Below, one piece after another: positions 25,355-33,489 of a DNA stretch of 64,000 nucleotides. Made by a program: the position numbers and the translations under genes. The notes beneath the pieces were generated by a model. The model did no database searches. It saw nothing but the letters and a program-made list of their open reading frames with translations, and was not told the origin of the DNA. Within the stretch, counting starts at the first letter, position 1. Every line of letters starts with the position of its first letter. Source of the stretch: Nocardioides sp. (GTDB lineage Bacteria; Actinomycetota; Actinomycetes; Propionibacteriales; Nocardioidaceae); assembly GCA_037045645.1 (NCBI GenBank), contig JBAOIH010000001.1, positions 620,001 to 684,000 of the forward strand, read 5' to 3'.

Positions 25355-27073
25355 ATGATCCTCGCCAAGGCCCTCAGTGCAGACCAGCGTGCCGATGCCC
25401 TGGAGAGGATGGGCACTGACGAACTCGACGTGCTGGTCGTCGGCGGCGGCATCGTCGGCGTCGGCGCCGCCCTGGACGCGGTCACCCGGGGCTTGAGTGT
25501 CGGCCTGGTCGAGCAGCGAGACTTGGCCAGTGGTACGTCGAGCCGCAGCTCCAAGTTGGTGCATGGTGGTCTGCGCTATCTGGAGATGTTCGACTTCGCG
25601 CTGGTCAAGGAGGCGCTGGAGGAGCGCGGGCTGCTGCTGACCCGGCTGGCGCCGCACCTCGTACGCCCGCAGCCTTTCCTGTTCCCGCTGGAGAAGGCGA
25701 TCGAGCGGCCGTACGTCGGCGCGGGCATCGCGCTCTATGACGCGCTGGCGATGCTGGGCAACTACGACAAAGGGGTGCCGCGGGGGCGGCACATCTTCAA
25801 GAAGAAGCTCGCCCGGATGGCACCGGATCTCAACCTGGACGGCCTGCACGGCGCGATCCGCTATTACGACGCCCAGGTCGACGACGCACGCCTGGTGATG
25901 TCGGTGGCGCGTACGGCCGCCTCCTACGGCGCGCACGTCGCGACGCGCACCAAGGTCACCGGATTCCTGCGCAGCGTGGACGGCACTCGGGTCGTCGGCG
26001 TCACCGCCCGCGACCTGGAGAACGACCGCGAGGTCGAGATCCGCGCCAAGTCGGTGATCAATGCCGCCGGCGTGTGGACCGACCAGATCCAGGACCTGCT
26101 CGGCCCCGACCAGGCGCTCGACGTCGACGCGTCCAAGGGCATCCATCTGGTCGTGCCCAAGGACCGCATCCGCTGTGAGGCGGGCATCATCACCAAGACC
26201 GAGAAGTCCGTGCTCTTCGTGATTCCGTGGCGCAACTTCTGGATCATCGGCACCACCGACACGCCGTGGGACCTCGACCTGGCACACCCGGCCGCGTCCA
26301 AGGCCGACATCGACTACCTGCTCGAACACGTCAACAAGATCCTGAAGGACCCGCTGGACCACGAAGACGTGATCGGCGTGTACGCCGGCCTGCGCCCGCT
26401 GCTCAAACCGACCCGCAAGAAGCCGGGCGAGGGCGCGACGACGAAGTTGTCGCGCGAGCACACCACGATCAGCCCGATCCCGGGCCTGGTGCTGATCGCG
26501 GGCGGCAAGCTCACCACCTACCGCGTGATGGGCAAGGACGCGGTCGACCTGGCGGTGCGCGAGTTCCCCGAAGCGCGTGGCTCGATCACCGACCGGGTCC
26601 CGCTCGTGGGTGCGTCGGGCTTCGAAACGCGTACGAACCAGCGCGTCGCACTGAGTCGGGCTTCGGGGCTGGAGATCGGCCTGATCGACCACCTGCTGAG
26701 TCGCTATGGCGGGCTCGTCGACGAGGTGTTGGCGCTGATCTCGCAGCGTCCCGAACTCGGCGTTGCTCTTGGGGGCGCCGAGGACTACTTGGCGGCCGAG
26801 ATCGTCTACGCCGTCACCAACGAGGGGGCTCGTCACCTCGACGACGTGCTGGCGCGGCGCACCCGCATCTCCATCGAGACCTTCGATCGTGGCGTCAAGG
26901 CAGCCGCGCCCGCAGCCGTGCTGATGGCCGGTGAACTCGGCTGGTCCGACGCCCAGCGCGACGACGAGGTCGATCATTATCTGCGTCGCGTCGAGGCCGA
27001 GCGGCAGTCGCAATTGATGCCGACCGATCAGGAAGCCGACGAGGCACGAGTCAGCGCTCCGGAGATCGTCTGA
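25355..27073 (+). CDS. glpD: Aerobic glycerol-3-phosphate dehydrogenase
   Basis: FAD enzyme oxidising sn-glycerol-3-phosphate to dihydroxyacetone phosphate and passing electrons to the quinone pool at the membrane. The 572-residue protein has an FAD-binding motif VLVVGGGIVGVGAALDAVTR (about residues 27-46), GTSSRSSKLVHGGLRYLE (GlpD signature) and VWTDQIQDLLG. The C-terminal DAO_C domain (about residues 420-540) is present. ATG 25355 is chosen; the upstream in-frame extension has no signal. CAGAAT 6 bases before the start may be its -10 box. Confidence 0.94.
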   Translation: MILAKALSADQRADALERMGTDELDVLVVGGGIVGVGAALDAVTRGLSVGLVEQRDLASGTSSRSSKLVHGGLRYLEMFDFALVKEALEERGLLLTRLAPHLVRPQPFLFPLEKAIERPYVGAGIALYDALAMLGNYDKGVPRGRHIFKKKLARMAPDLNLDGLHGAIRYYDAQVDDARLVMSVARTAASYGAHVATRTKVTGFLRSVDGTRVVGVTARDLENDREVEIRAKSVINAAGVWTDQIQDLLGPDQALDVDASKGIHLVVPKDRIRCEAGIITKTEKSVLFVIPWRNFWIIGTTDTPWDLDLAHPAASKADIDYLLEHVNKILKDPLDHEDVIGVYAGLRPLLKPTRKKPGEGATTKLSREHTTISPIPGLVLIAGGKLTTYRVMGKDAVDLAVREFPEARGSITDRVPLVGASGFETRTNQRVALSRASGLEIGLIDHLLSRYGGLVDEVLALISQRPELGVALGGAEDYLAAEIVYAVTNEGARHLDDVLARRTRISIETFDRGVKAAAPAAVLMAGELGWSDAQRDDEVDHYLRRVEAERQSQLMPTDQEADEARVSAPEIV

Positions 27074-27113
27074 AAAGTTCTCCTGATCGTCACTACTGGT
27101 CGGTAACGCGGAC

Positions 27114-27119
27114 TACTGT
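27114..27119 (+). promoter_or_regulatory. -10 box (TACTGT) of the aldehyde dehydrogenase gene, leaderless arrangement
   Basis: TACTGT ends 7 bases before ATG 27127. The intervening sequence CGGAAAT offers no normal Shine-Dalgarno spacing. Confidence 0.45.
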
Positions 27120-27126
27120 CGGAAAT

Positions 27127-28743
27127 ATGTCCCAGTCCTCCCTGCCTGAGTCGCCTCTCACCGACGGCCCGCACGACCCCGAGATCGATCCGCGGGGGGC
27201 CTACGTCTTCGATCCGCGCGAGGCGCGCAAGCTCACCGATCGGATCGTGGCTACCGGCAAGGGCACCCACGCGGTCTTCAGCCCCCTCAACGGCCAGCCG
27301 CTGGCACACGTACCGCAGTCGACGACCGACGACGTACGCGAGGCGTTTCGGCGCGCGCGAGTCGCGCAGCGCGCGTGGGCGCGGACGTCCCTGGAGACGC
27401 GGTCGGCCGCGTTGCTGCGGCTGCACGATCTGGTGCTCGAGCGGCAGAACGAGATCCTCGACCTGATCTGCTGGGAGTCGGGCAAGGCGCGCAAGCACGC
27501 TTTCGACGAGCCGCTGCACGTGGCGCTCACGGCGCGCTACTACGCCCGCACCGCGCACCGGCACCTCGGGACCCAACGCCGCCTCGGCGTGATCCCGGCG
27601 CTGACTCGCGTCGACGTCAACCACGTGCCGAAGGGTGTCGTCGGCATCATCAGCCCGTGGAACTACCCGTTCACGATGGCGCTCGGTGACGGCCTGGCCG
27701 CCCTGCTCGCGGGCAACGCGGTGGTCGCGAAGCCGGACAGCCAGACCATGCTGACCGCGTTGTACGGCGCCCGCCTGCTGGAGGAGGCCGGCTTCCCGCG
27801 CGACCTGTGGCAGATCGTGGCAGGCCCCGGCCCGGACCTCGGTCCGACGATCGTCGAACTCAGCGACTACGTGTGCTTCACCGGCTCGACCCGCACCGGC
27901 AAGGTGATCGCGGCGCAATGTGCCGAGCGGCTGATCGGCTGTTCGCTGGAACTCGGTGGCAAGAACCCCCTGCTGGTGTTGCGCGACGCCGACATCGAGC
28001 GGGCGGCCGAGGGTGCCGTACGCGCGTCCTTCTCCAATGCCGGTCAGTTGTGCGTCTCGATGGAACGGATCTTCGTCGCCGACCAGGTGTACGACCGGTT
28101 CGTCGACCGGTTCGTTGCGCGTACGCAGGCGATGTCCTTGGGCGCGAGCATCGACTGGGGAGTCGACATGGGCTCGCTGATCAGCCAGGACCAACTCGAC
28201 ACGGTGAGCGCGCACGTGGCGGACGCCCGCGCCATGGGCGCTCGCGTTCTCGCCGGCGGCAAGGCCCGCCCCGATCTCGGGCCGTACATGTACGAACCCA
28301 CGATCCTCGAGGGCGTCAGCCCGGAGATGACCTGCTTCGCCCAGGAGACCTTCGGACCGGTGGTGAGCCTGTATCGCTTCCGTGACGAGTCGGAGGCCGT
28401 CGAGCGCGCGAACGACGGGGCGTACGGCCTGAACGCGGCCATCTACTCCCAAGACGGCGCTCGTGCCCGAAGTCTGGCCAAGCAGATCAAGTGCGGCACC
28501 GTGAACATCAACGAAGCGTTCGCCGCCACGTTCGCCTCGATCGACGCGCCGATGGGTGGCATGCGCGAGTCGGGTCTGGGCCGGCGGCAAGGCCCCGAGG
28601 GTGTGTTGCGCTATACCGAGACCCAGGCCGTGGCCACGCAGCGATTGCTGCGGTTCGCGCCGGTGCTGGGGATGTCGGATGAGATGTACGGCCGGGTGAT
28701 GACGGCGAATCTGAAGCTCCTGAAGAGATTGGGTCGAGCATGA
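27127..28743 (+). CDS. gabD2: Succinate-semialdehyde dehydrogenase (NADP+) type aldehyde dehydrogenase
   Basis: A 538-residue aldehyde dehydrogenase, oxidising succinate semialdehyde to succinate in related actinobacterial GabD2 proteins. Active-site Cys309 lies in SNAGQLCVSMERIF and the general base Glu in CSLELGGKNPLL; the cofactor loop CFTGSTRTGKVIAAQC is typical. An N-terminal extension of about 30 residues precedes the ALDH fold. The ATG of the GMC oxidoreductase overlaps its stop by 4 bases. The fused arrangement suggests that an alcohol oxidised by the GMC enzyme could feed this dehydrogenase, which is inference. Confidence 0.88.
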   Translation: MSQSSLPESPLTDGPHDPEIDPRGAYVFDPREARKLTDRIVATGKGTHAVFSPLNGQPLAHVPQSTTDDVREAFRRARVAQRAWARTSLETRSAALLRLHDLVLERQNEILDLICWESGKARKHAFDEPLHVALTARYYARTAHRHLGTQRRLGVIPALTRVDVNHVPKGVVGIISPWNYPFTMALGDGLAALLAGNAVVAKPDSQTMLTALYGARLLEEAGFPRDLWQIVAGPGPDLGPTIVELSDYVCFTGSTRTGKVIAAQCAERLIGCSLELGGKNPLLVLRDADIERAAEGAVRASFSNAGQLCVSMERIFVADQVYDRFVDRFVARTQAMSLGASIDWGVDMGSLISQDQLDTVSAHVADARAMGARVLAGGKARPDLGPYMYEPTILEGVSPEMTCFAQETFGPVVSLYRFRDESEAVERANDGAYGLNAAIYSQDGARARSLAKQIKCGTVNINEAFAATFASIDAPMGGMRESGLGRRQGPEGVLRYTETQAVATQRLLRFAPVLGMSDEMYGRVMTANLKLLKRLGRA

Positions 28744-30443
28744 GCACGCACTATGACGTCGTGGTGATCGGATCGGGCTTCGGCGGCTCGGTGGCGGCGC
28801 TGCGACTGACCGAGAAGGGTTACCGCGTCGCGGTGTTGGAGGCAGGTGACCGCTTCGACGAGGGCTCGTACCCCGCCACTTCCTTCGACACCAAGCGCTA
28901 CCTGTTCGCACCCGCTCTGGGGTGCTACGGCATCCAGCGCATCGACATGATCAAGGACTGCATGATCGTGGCCGGGGCTGGTGTCGGCGGTGGCTCCCTG
29001 GTCTATGCCAACACGCTCTATGAGCCGCTGGAGCAGTTCTACGACGACCCGTCGTGGGCGCACATCACCGACTGGCGCGCCGAGTTGGCGCCCTACTACG
29101 ACCAGGCCAAGCGGATGCTCGGTGTGGTCACCTATCCCGGTTTCACCCCGTCCGACCAGGTGATGAAGGACGTCGCCGACGAGATGGGGGTGGGCGAGAC
29201 CTTCCACCCGACCCCGGTGGGGGTTTTCTTCGGTGGCCCGGAGCAGGCGCCCGGCACTGCGGTCGCCGACCCGTTCTTCGGCGGGAAGGGGCCCGAGCGC
29301 AAGACCTGCACTGACTGCGGTGAGTGCATGACCGGGTGTCGCCACGGCGCCAAGAACACCCTGGTCAAGAACTACCTGCACCTGGCCGAGCAGGCTGGTG
29401 CGGTGGTCCACCCACTGACGACCGTGACCCGCGTACGTCCTCGCCTCGACGGTGGCTTCGTCATCGACACCAAGTGGACGAAAGCCAAACGTCGCGGCGC
29501 GACCAAGACCTTCACCGCCGATCAGGTGATCTTCGCGGCGGCTGCGCTGGGGACGCAGAAGCTGCTGCACCGGCTCAAGGCCGAAGGTGACCTGCCGCAC
29601 CTGTCCGACCGCCTGGGCTACCTGGCCCGGACCAACTCCGAGGGCATCCTGGGGGTGGTCGCACCAGCGGACTCGGGCGTGGACTACAGCCAGGGTGTGG
29701 CGATCACGTCGTCATTCCACCCCGACGCGCACACCCACGTCGAGCCGGTGCGCTATGGCAAGGGCTCCAACTTCATGTCGGTGCTGCAGACGGTGCTGGC
29801 CGAAGGTGGCGGCGACGAGCCGCGGTGGCGCACCTGGCTGGGGGAGATGTGGCGCCAGAAGGGACAACTGCGTGACCTCTATGACATGAAGCACTGGTCT
29901 GAGCGCACCGTGATCGCGCTGGTCATGCAGTCCCACGACAACTCGATCACCACCTTCCCCAAGAAGACCCCGCTCGGCTGGATCATGTCGTCGCGCCAAG
30001 GGCACGGCAAACCCAACCCGACCTGGATCCCCCAGGCCGGGCAGGCCGTACGCCTGATCGCCAAGCTCATCGGTGGCGTGCCCACCAGCAGCATCAGCGA
30101 GCCGTTCAACCGCCCGTTGACGGCGCACTTCATCGGTGGTTGCACGATCGGCGACTCTCCCGAGACCGGTGTGGTCGACGCCTATCAGCGGGTGTACGGC
30201 TACCCGGGCATGCACATCACCGACGGCTCGGCGATCTCGGCGAACCTGGGCGTGAACCCGTCGCTGACCATCACCGCTCAGGCCGAGCGGGCGATGGCGA
30301 TGTGGCCCAACAAGGGCGAGAAGGATGCGCGCCCCGAGCTCGGGTCGGCGTACGTCCCGGTGGCGGCCGTGGCGCCGCTGTCCCCGGTGGTACCCGACAG
30401 TGCCCCTGGCGCGCTCCGGCTGCCGATCGTGGGTGTTTCCTGA
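28740..30443 (+). CDS. GMC-family FAD oxidoreductase (cholesterol oxidase-like)
   Basis: A 567-residue flavoenzyme. The N-terminal FAD motif VVVIGSGFGGSVAALRLTEK is followed by AGVGGGSLVYANTLYEP, a GMC hallmark. A Cys-rich insertion CTDCGECMTGCRHGAKNT (about residues 195-212) is found in the ChoD-like actinobacterial branch. The C-terminal HFIGGCTIGDSPETGVVD and DGSAISANLGVNPSLTITA supply the active-site His/Asn region. Oxidises an alcohol group; steroid, sugar and other alcohol substrates are all possible. Coupled to gabD2 by ATGA overlap. Confidence 0.85.
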   Translation: MSTHYDVVVIGSGFGGSVAALRLTEKGYRVAVLEAGDRFDEGSYPATSFDTKRYLFAPALGCYGIQRIDMIKDCMIVAGAGVGGGSLVYANTLYEPLEQFYDDPSWAHITDWRAELAPYYDQAKRMLGVVTYPGFTPSDQVMKDVADEMGVGETFHPTPVGVFFGGPEQAPGTAVADPFFGGKGPERKTCTDCGECMTGCRHGAKNTLVKNYLHLAEQAGAVVHPLTTVTRVRPRLDGGFVIDTKWTKAKRRGATKTFTADQVIFAAAALGTQKLLHRLKAEGDLPHLSDRLGYLARTNSEGILGVVAPADSGVDYSQGVAITSSFHPDAHTHVEPVRYGKGSNFMSVLQTVLAEGGGDEPRWRTWLGEMWRQKGQLRDLYDMKHWSERTVIALVMQSHDNSITTFPKKTPLGWIMSSRQGHGKPNPTWIPQAGQAVRLIAKLIGGVPTSSISEPFNRPLTAHFIGGCTIGDSPETGVVDAYQRVYGYPGMHITDGSAISANLGVNPSLTITAQAERAMAMWPNKGEKDARPELGSAYVPVAAVAPLSPVVPDSAPGALRLPIVGVS

Positions 30444-30596
30444 CCGCGTAACCCCGTGCGATCCGCCTCGTTGGAGGAGTGATTCACCGGGGAGGTACGC
30501 CGACTCGGTGGGTCATCTCGGGTCCGGCTTCGGCTGGGCCGGTGATCAGGATCGGCCAATCTCCCTCCCCGGTCGACCCTGGTTCGGCCACTGGCC

Positions 30597-30638
30597 GGGT
30601 GTCGCGGGCCTCACCGGGGGGTCGGTCCCGCGACACCC
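30597..30638 (+). terminator. Perfect 12-bp hairpin between the GMC gene and guaA
   Basis: GGGTGTCGCGGG (30597-30608) pairs with CCCGCGACACCC (30627-30638). It lies 153 bases after the GMC stop and about 18 bases before the guaA -10 box, so it covers the guaA -35 region as well. It may be a terminator or a DNA operator. The rest of the gap from 30444 shows nothing further that I can name. Confidence 0.6.
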
Positions 30639-30655
30639 ACCGGGGGCAGCGCGGA

Positions 30656-30661
30656 TAGGAT
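30656..30661 (+). promoter_or_regulatory. guaA -10 box (TAGGAT), leaderless arrangement
   Basis: TAGGAT ends 6 bases before GTG 30668, parallel to guaB, guaB3 and purN. Confidence 0.45.
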
Positions 30662-30667
30662 CGGGCG

Positions 30668-32236
30668 GTGACCGACCACGATCTTGTCCTCGTCGTCGAT
30701 TTCGGCGCTCAGTACGCCCAGTTGATCGCGCGCCGCGTGCGTGAGGCGCGGGTCTATTCGGAGATCGTGCCGCACACGATGCCCATCGCCGAGATGTTGG
30801 CCAAGCAGCCGAAGGCGATCATCCTCAGTGGCGGGCCGTCGAGTGTGTACGCCGACGGTGCCCCCGGCATCGACGCGAGCGTCTTCACCAGCGGCACCCC
30901 GGTCTTCGGCATGTGTTATGGCTTCCAGTTGATGGCGCGCGGGCTGGGCGGTGAGGTCGCGCCTACTGGTGCGCGGGAGTACGGCCGTACGCCCGTCTCT
31001 GTCGTGGAGTCCGGCACTTTGCTCGCGGGCATCCCCGAGCAGCACAAGGTGTGGATGTCCCATGGAGACGCGGTCACGGCCGCGCCGCAGGGCTTCACGG
31101 TGCTCGCCTCGACCGAGGTGACGCCGGTGGCCGCCTTCGAGGACGTCTCCCGTGGACTGGCCGGCGTCCAATGGCACCCCGAGGTGCTGCATTCCGAGCA
31201 CGGTCAGCAGGTCTTGGAGCACTTCCTGCACGACATCGCGGGTTGTCGCCAGACCTGGACGATGGTCAACATCGCCGAGGAGCAGATCGAGCGCGTACGC
31301 GAGCAGGTCGGCGAGGACGGCGTCGCGATCTGCGGCCTGTCCGGTGGCGTCGACTCTGCTGTCGCCGCCGCGATCGTGCAGCGCGCGATCGGGGACCGGT
31401 TGCACTGCGTCTTCGTCGACCACGGCCTGCTGCGCCAGGGCGAGGCCGAGCAGGTGGAGCGCGACTTCGTCGCCGCCACCGGGGTCAACCTCCACGTCAA
31501 GGACGCCCAGGAAGTCTTCCTCGACGCGCTTGCCGGGGTCACCGATCCCGAGGAGAAGCGCAAGATCATCGGCCGGGAGTTCATTCGCGCCTTCGAGGCC
31601 GCGGAGGCCGAGGTCTTGGGCGAGGCCGCGTCGTCGGGGCAGAAGGTCGGGTTCCTCGTGCAGGGCACCCTCTATCCCGATGTGGTCGAGTCCGGTGGTG
31701 GGGCCGGCACGTCCAACATCAAGTCCCACCACAACGTCGGCGGCCTGCCAGAGGATCTGGAGTTCGCGCTGGTCGAGCCGCTTCGCACCCTCTTCAAGGA
31801 CGAGGTACGCCTGGTCGGCGAGCAACTCGGCCTGCCGCCCGAGATCGTGTGGCGCCAGCCGTTCCCGGGGCCCGGGCTGGGCATCCGGATCATCGGCAGC
31901 GTCGACCGCGAACGCCTCGACATCCTGCGTGCCGCCGACGCGATCGCGCGCGAGGAACTCACTCGCGCGGGGCTTGATCGCGACATCTGGCAGATGCCCG
32001 TGGTGCTGCTGGCCGACGTACGCTCGGTCGGCGTGCAAGGCGACGGCCGGACGTACGGCCATCCGGTCGTGATCCGCCCGGTCACCTCCGAGGACGCGAT
32101 GACCGCCGACTGGGCGCGGTTGCCGTACGACGTGCTCGAGCGGATCTCGACGCGGATCACCAACGAGGTTGCCGAGGTCAACCGGGTGGTGCTGGACGTG
32201 ACGAGCAAGCCCCCGGGGACTATTGAATGGGAGTGA
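30668..32236 (+). CDS. guaA: GMP synthase (glutamine-hydrolysing)
   Basis: Converts XMP to GMP using glutamine and ATP. The 522-residue protein has an N-terminal class I glutamine amidotransferase (nucleophile Cys83 in FGMCYGFQL; His/Glu in GVQWHPEVLHSEHG), an ATP pyrophosphatase PP-loop GLSGGVDSAVAAA near residue 224, and the C-terminal dimerisation domain ending PPGTIEWE. The final codons and stop (GAATGGGAGTGA) are the first bases of the 86-bp tandem repeat. Works downstream of GuaB. Confidence 0.97.
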   Translation: MTDHDLVLVVDFGAQYAQLIARRVREARVYSEIVPHTMPIAEMLAKQPKAIILSGGPSSVYADGAPGIDASVFTSGTPVFGMCYGFQLMARGLGGEVAPTGAREYGRTPVSVVESGTLLAGIPEQHKVWMSHGDAVTAAPQGFTVLASTEVTPVAAFEDVSRGLAGVQWHPEVLHSEHGQQVLEHFLHDIAGCRQTWTMVNIAEEQIERVREQVGEDGVAICGLSGGVDSAVAAAIVQRAIGDRLHCVFVDHGLLRQGEAEQVERDFVAATGVNLHVKDAQEVFLDALAGVTDPEEKRKIIGREFIRAFEAAEAEVLGEAASSGQKVGFLVQGTLYPDVVESGGGAGTSNIKSHHNVGGLPEDLEFALVEPLRTLFKDEVRLVGEQLGLPPEIVWRQPFPGPGLGIRIIGSVDRERLDILRAADAIAREELTRAGLDRDIWQMPVVLLADVRSVGVQGDGRTYGHPVVIRPVTSEDAMTADWARLPYDVLERISTRITNEVAEVNRVVLDVTSKPPGTIEWE

Positions 32237-32594
32237 CCGAGGAGTGAGCCGGAGGTGTCCTCGCGGTGCGAGGGCGCTGATGGTGAGCCCCGCAGTGTCG
32301 CGACCCAAATGAATGGGAGTGACCGAGGAGTGAGCCGGAGGTGTCCTCGCGGTGCGAGGGCGCTGATGGTGAGCCCCGCAGTGTCGCGACCCAAATGAAT
32401 GGGAGTGACCGAGGAGTGAGCCGGAGGTGTCCTCGCGGTGCGAGGGCGCTGATGGTGAGCCCCGCAGTGTCGCGACCCAAATGAATGGGAGTGACCGAGG
32501 AGTGAGCCGGAGGTGTCCTCGCGGTGCGAGGGCGCTGATGGTGAGCCCCGCAGTGTCGCGACCCAAATGAATGGGAGTGACCGAGGAGTGAGCC
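32225..32594. repeat. Tandem array of an 86-bp repeat (four units plus a 26-bp fifth)
   Basis: Units begin at 32225, 32311, 32397, 32483 and 32569 with GAATGGGAGTGACCGAGG; the four full units appear identical. Each unit contains a small hairpin, CCTCGC-GGT-GCGAGG. The first unit overlaps the last three codons and stop of guaA, and the array fills nearly the whole gap to the convergent thioesterase gene. The period is not a multiple of three and nothing suggests translation. It resembles the mycobacterial MIRU/VNTR type of intergenic repeat. Confidence 0.95.
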
Positions 32595-32604
32595 TCGCGT
32601 CGGG

Positions 32605-33420
32605 CTACTCGTTGAACTCGTCGCTGGTGAAGTCCACCGACCGCTTCGCGTTCACCAACGACGTCACCATCGATTGACCGATCAGGCCGTCGCGATCGAA
32701 GACTTCGGCGACCCCGATCGCGATGCCGTCTTGCTCCGTACGCTCCACGGCGCGAAATCCCATCTCGCGCGACGACGGCAACCGCGAGATCCCGACGGTC
32801 AGGTCGGTGTTGATGAACTGCACACCCTGATCGCCCCAGTTGCAGACCAGGCTGGTCGAGTCGGCCAGCGATGCCACCATCTGGAACGGGGTCGGCTCCT
32901 CGCCCTCCACGATCGGGATCCCCACCTGCCAGATGGTCTTGCGCGACGAATTTTGGTGGGCCTTGAAGTCTTGCGACCAGCCGATGTCGCTGTGCAGGAA
33001 CGGCACCCGCGGCTCCTGGGATTCGGGTACGACCGACGGGTCGGGCGCCTCGGGGCGCTCCGAGGGTTCCCACACCACGCCGTCGGGAGCCTCGTCAGGT
33101 GCCAGGAAGATCGCCGCGGCTCGTGCCGGGCGTCGGTCCTCCTGCACCAAGGTGGCCTCGACCATCAGGATTCGGCGACCTTCACGCAGCACGGTCGTTT
33201 CGACGGTCGCAGGGGTCATGGTGGCGGGCTGGAAGAGATCGACGGTGATCCGGGCCGGCCGCATGTCTGCTCGGCCGAGTTCGTCCACACGACCCTCGAT
33301 CGCGCGAGCCAAGGCGCCACTGACCGCGAGCCCGTGCATCTGGTTCTTCGACCAACTGCTGGCCGCCAGTGCGGTCGGGGTCAGAGTGTCGCCGTCAGCG
33401 GTAAAGAAGACCAGGTCCAT
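32605..33420 (-). CDS. Acyl-CoA thioesterase, double-hotdog family
   Basis: A 271-residue protein with two hotdog halves, as in TesB/4HBT_3-type thioesterases. The N-terminal half contains LTPTALAASSWSKNQMHGLA and a central strand ARITVDLFQPATMTP. The C-terminal half includes QMVASLADSTSLVCNWG, with the Asp-Ser/Thr and distal Gln positions typical of the family. Hydrolyses acyl-CoA to free acid and CoA; chain length unknown. Lies on the same strand as the acyl-CoA ligase, dehydrogenase and LLM genes, which suggests a lipid-related neighbourhood. Confidence 0.78.
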   Translation of the reverse strand: MDLVFFTADGDTLTPTALAASSWSKNQMHGLAVSGALARAIEGRVDELGRADMRPARITVDLFQPATMTPATVETTVLREGRRILMVEATLVQEDRRPARAAAIFLAPDEAPDGVVWEPSERPEAPDPSVVPESQEPRVPFLHSDIGWSQDFKAHQNSSRKTIWQVGIPIVEGEEPTPFQMVASLADSTSLVCNWGDQGVQFINTDLTVGISRLPSSREMGFRAVERTEQDGIAIGVAEVFDRDGLIGQSMVTSLVNAKRSVDFTSDEFNE

Positions 33421-33489
33421 GAGCCAACCTTGGCAGACGAAGGCCGGCCAGCAGAGCGGGGTGCTCGCATGGCCGGCCTTCGACGCGCG

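Noticed and set aside
32225..32594. Possible CRISPR array
   Set aside because: The units are 86 bp and contiguous, identical throughout, with no unique spacers and no cas genes nearby.
30611..33073. An 820-residue antisense frame across guaA and the tandem repeat
   Set aside because: It is a shadow of guaA. The repeated peptide in its middle arises only because the 86-bp repeat is read in rotating frames.
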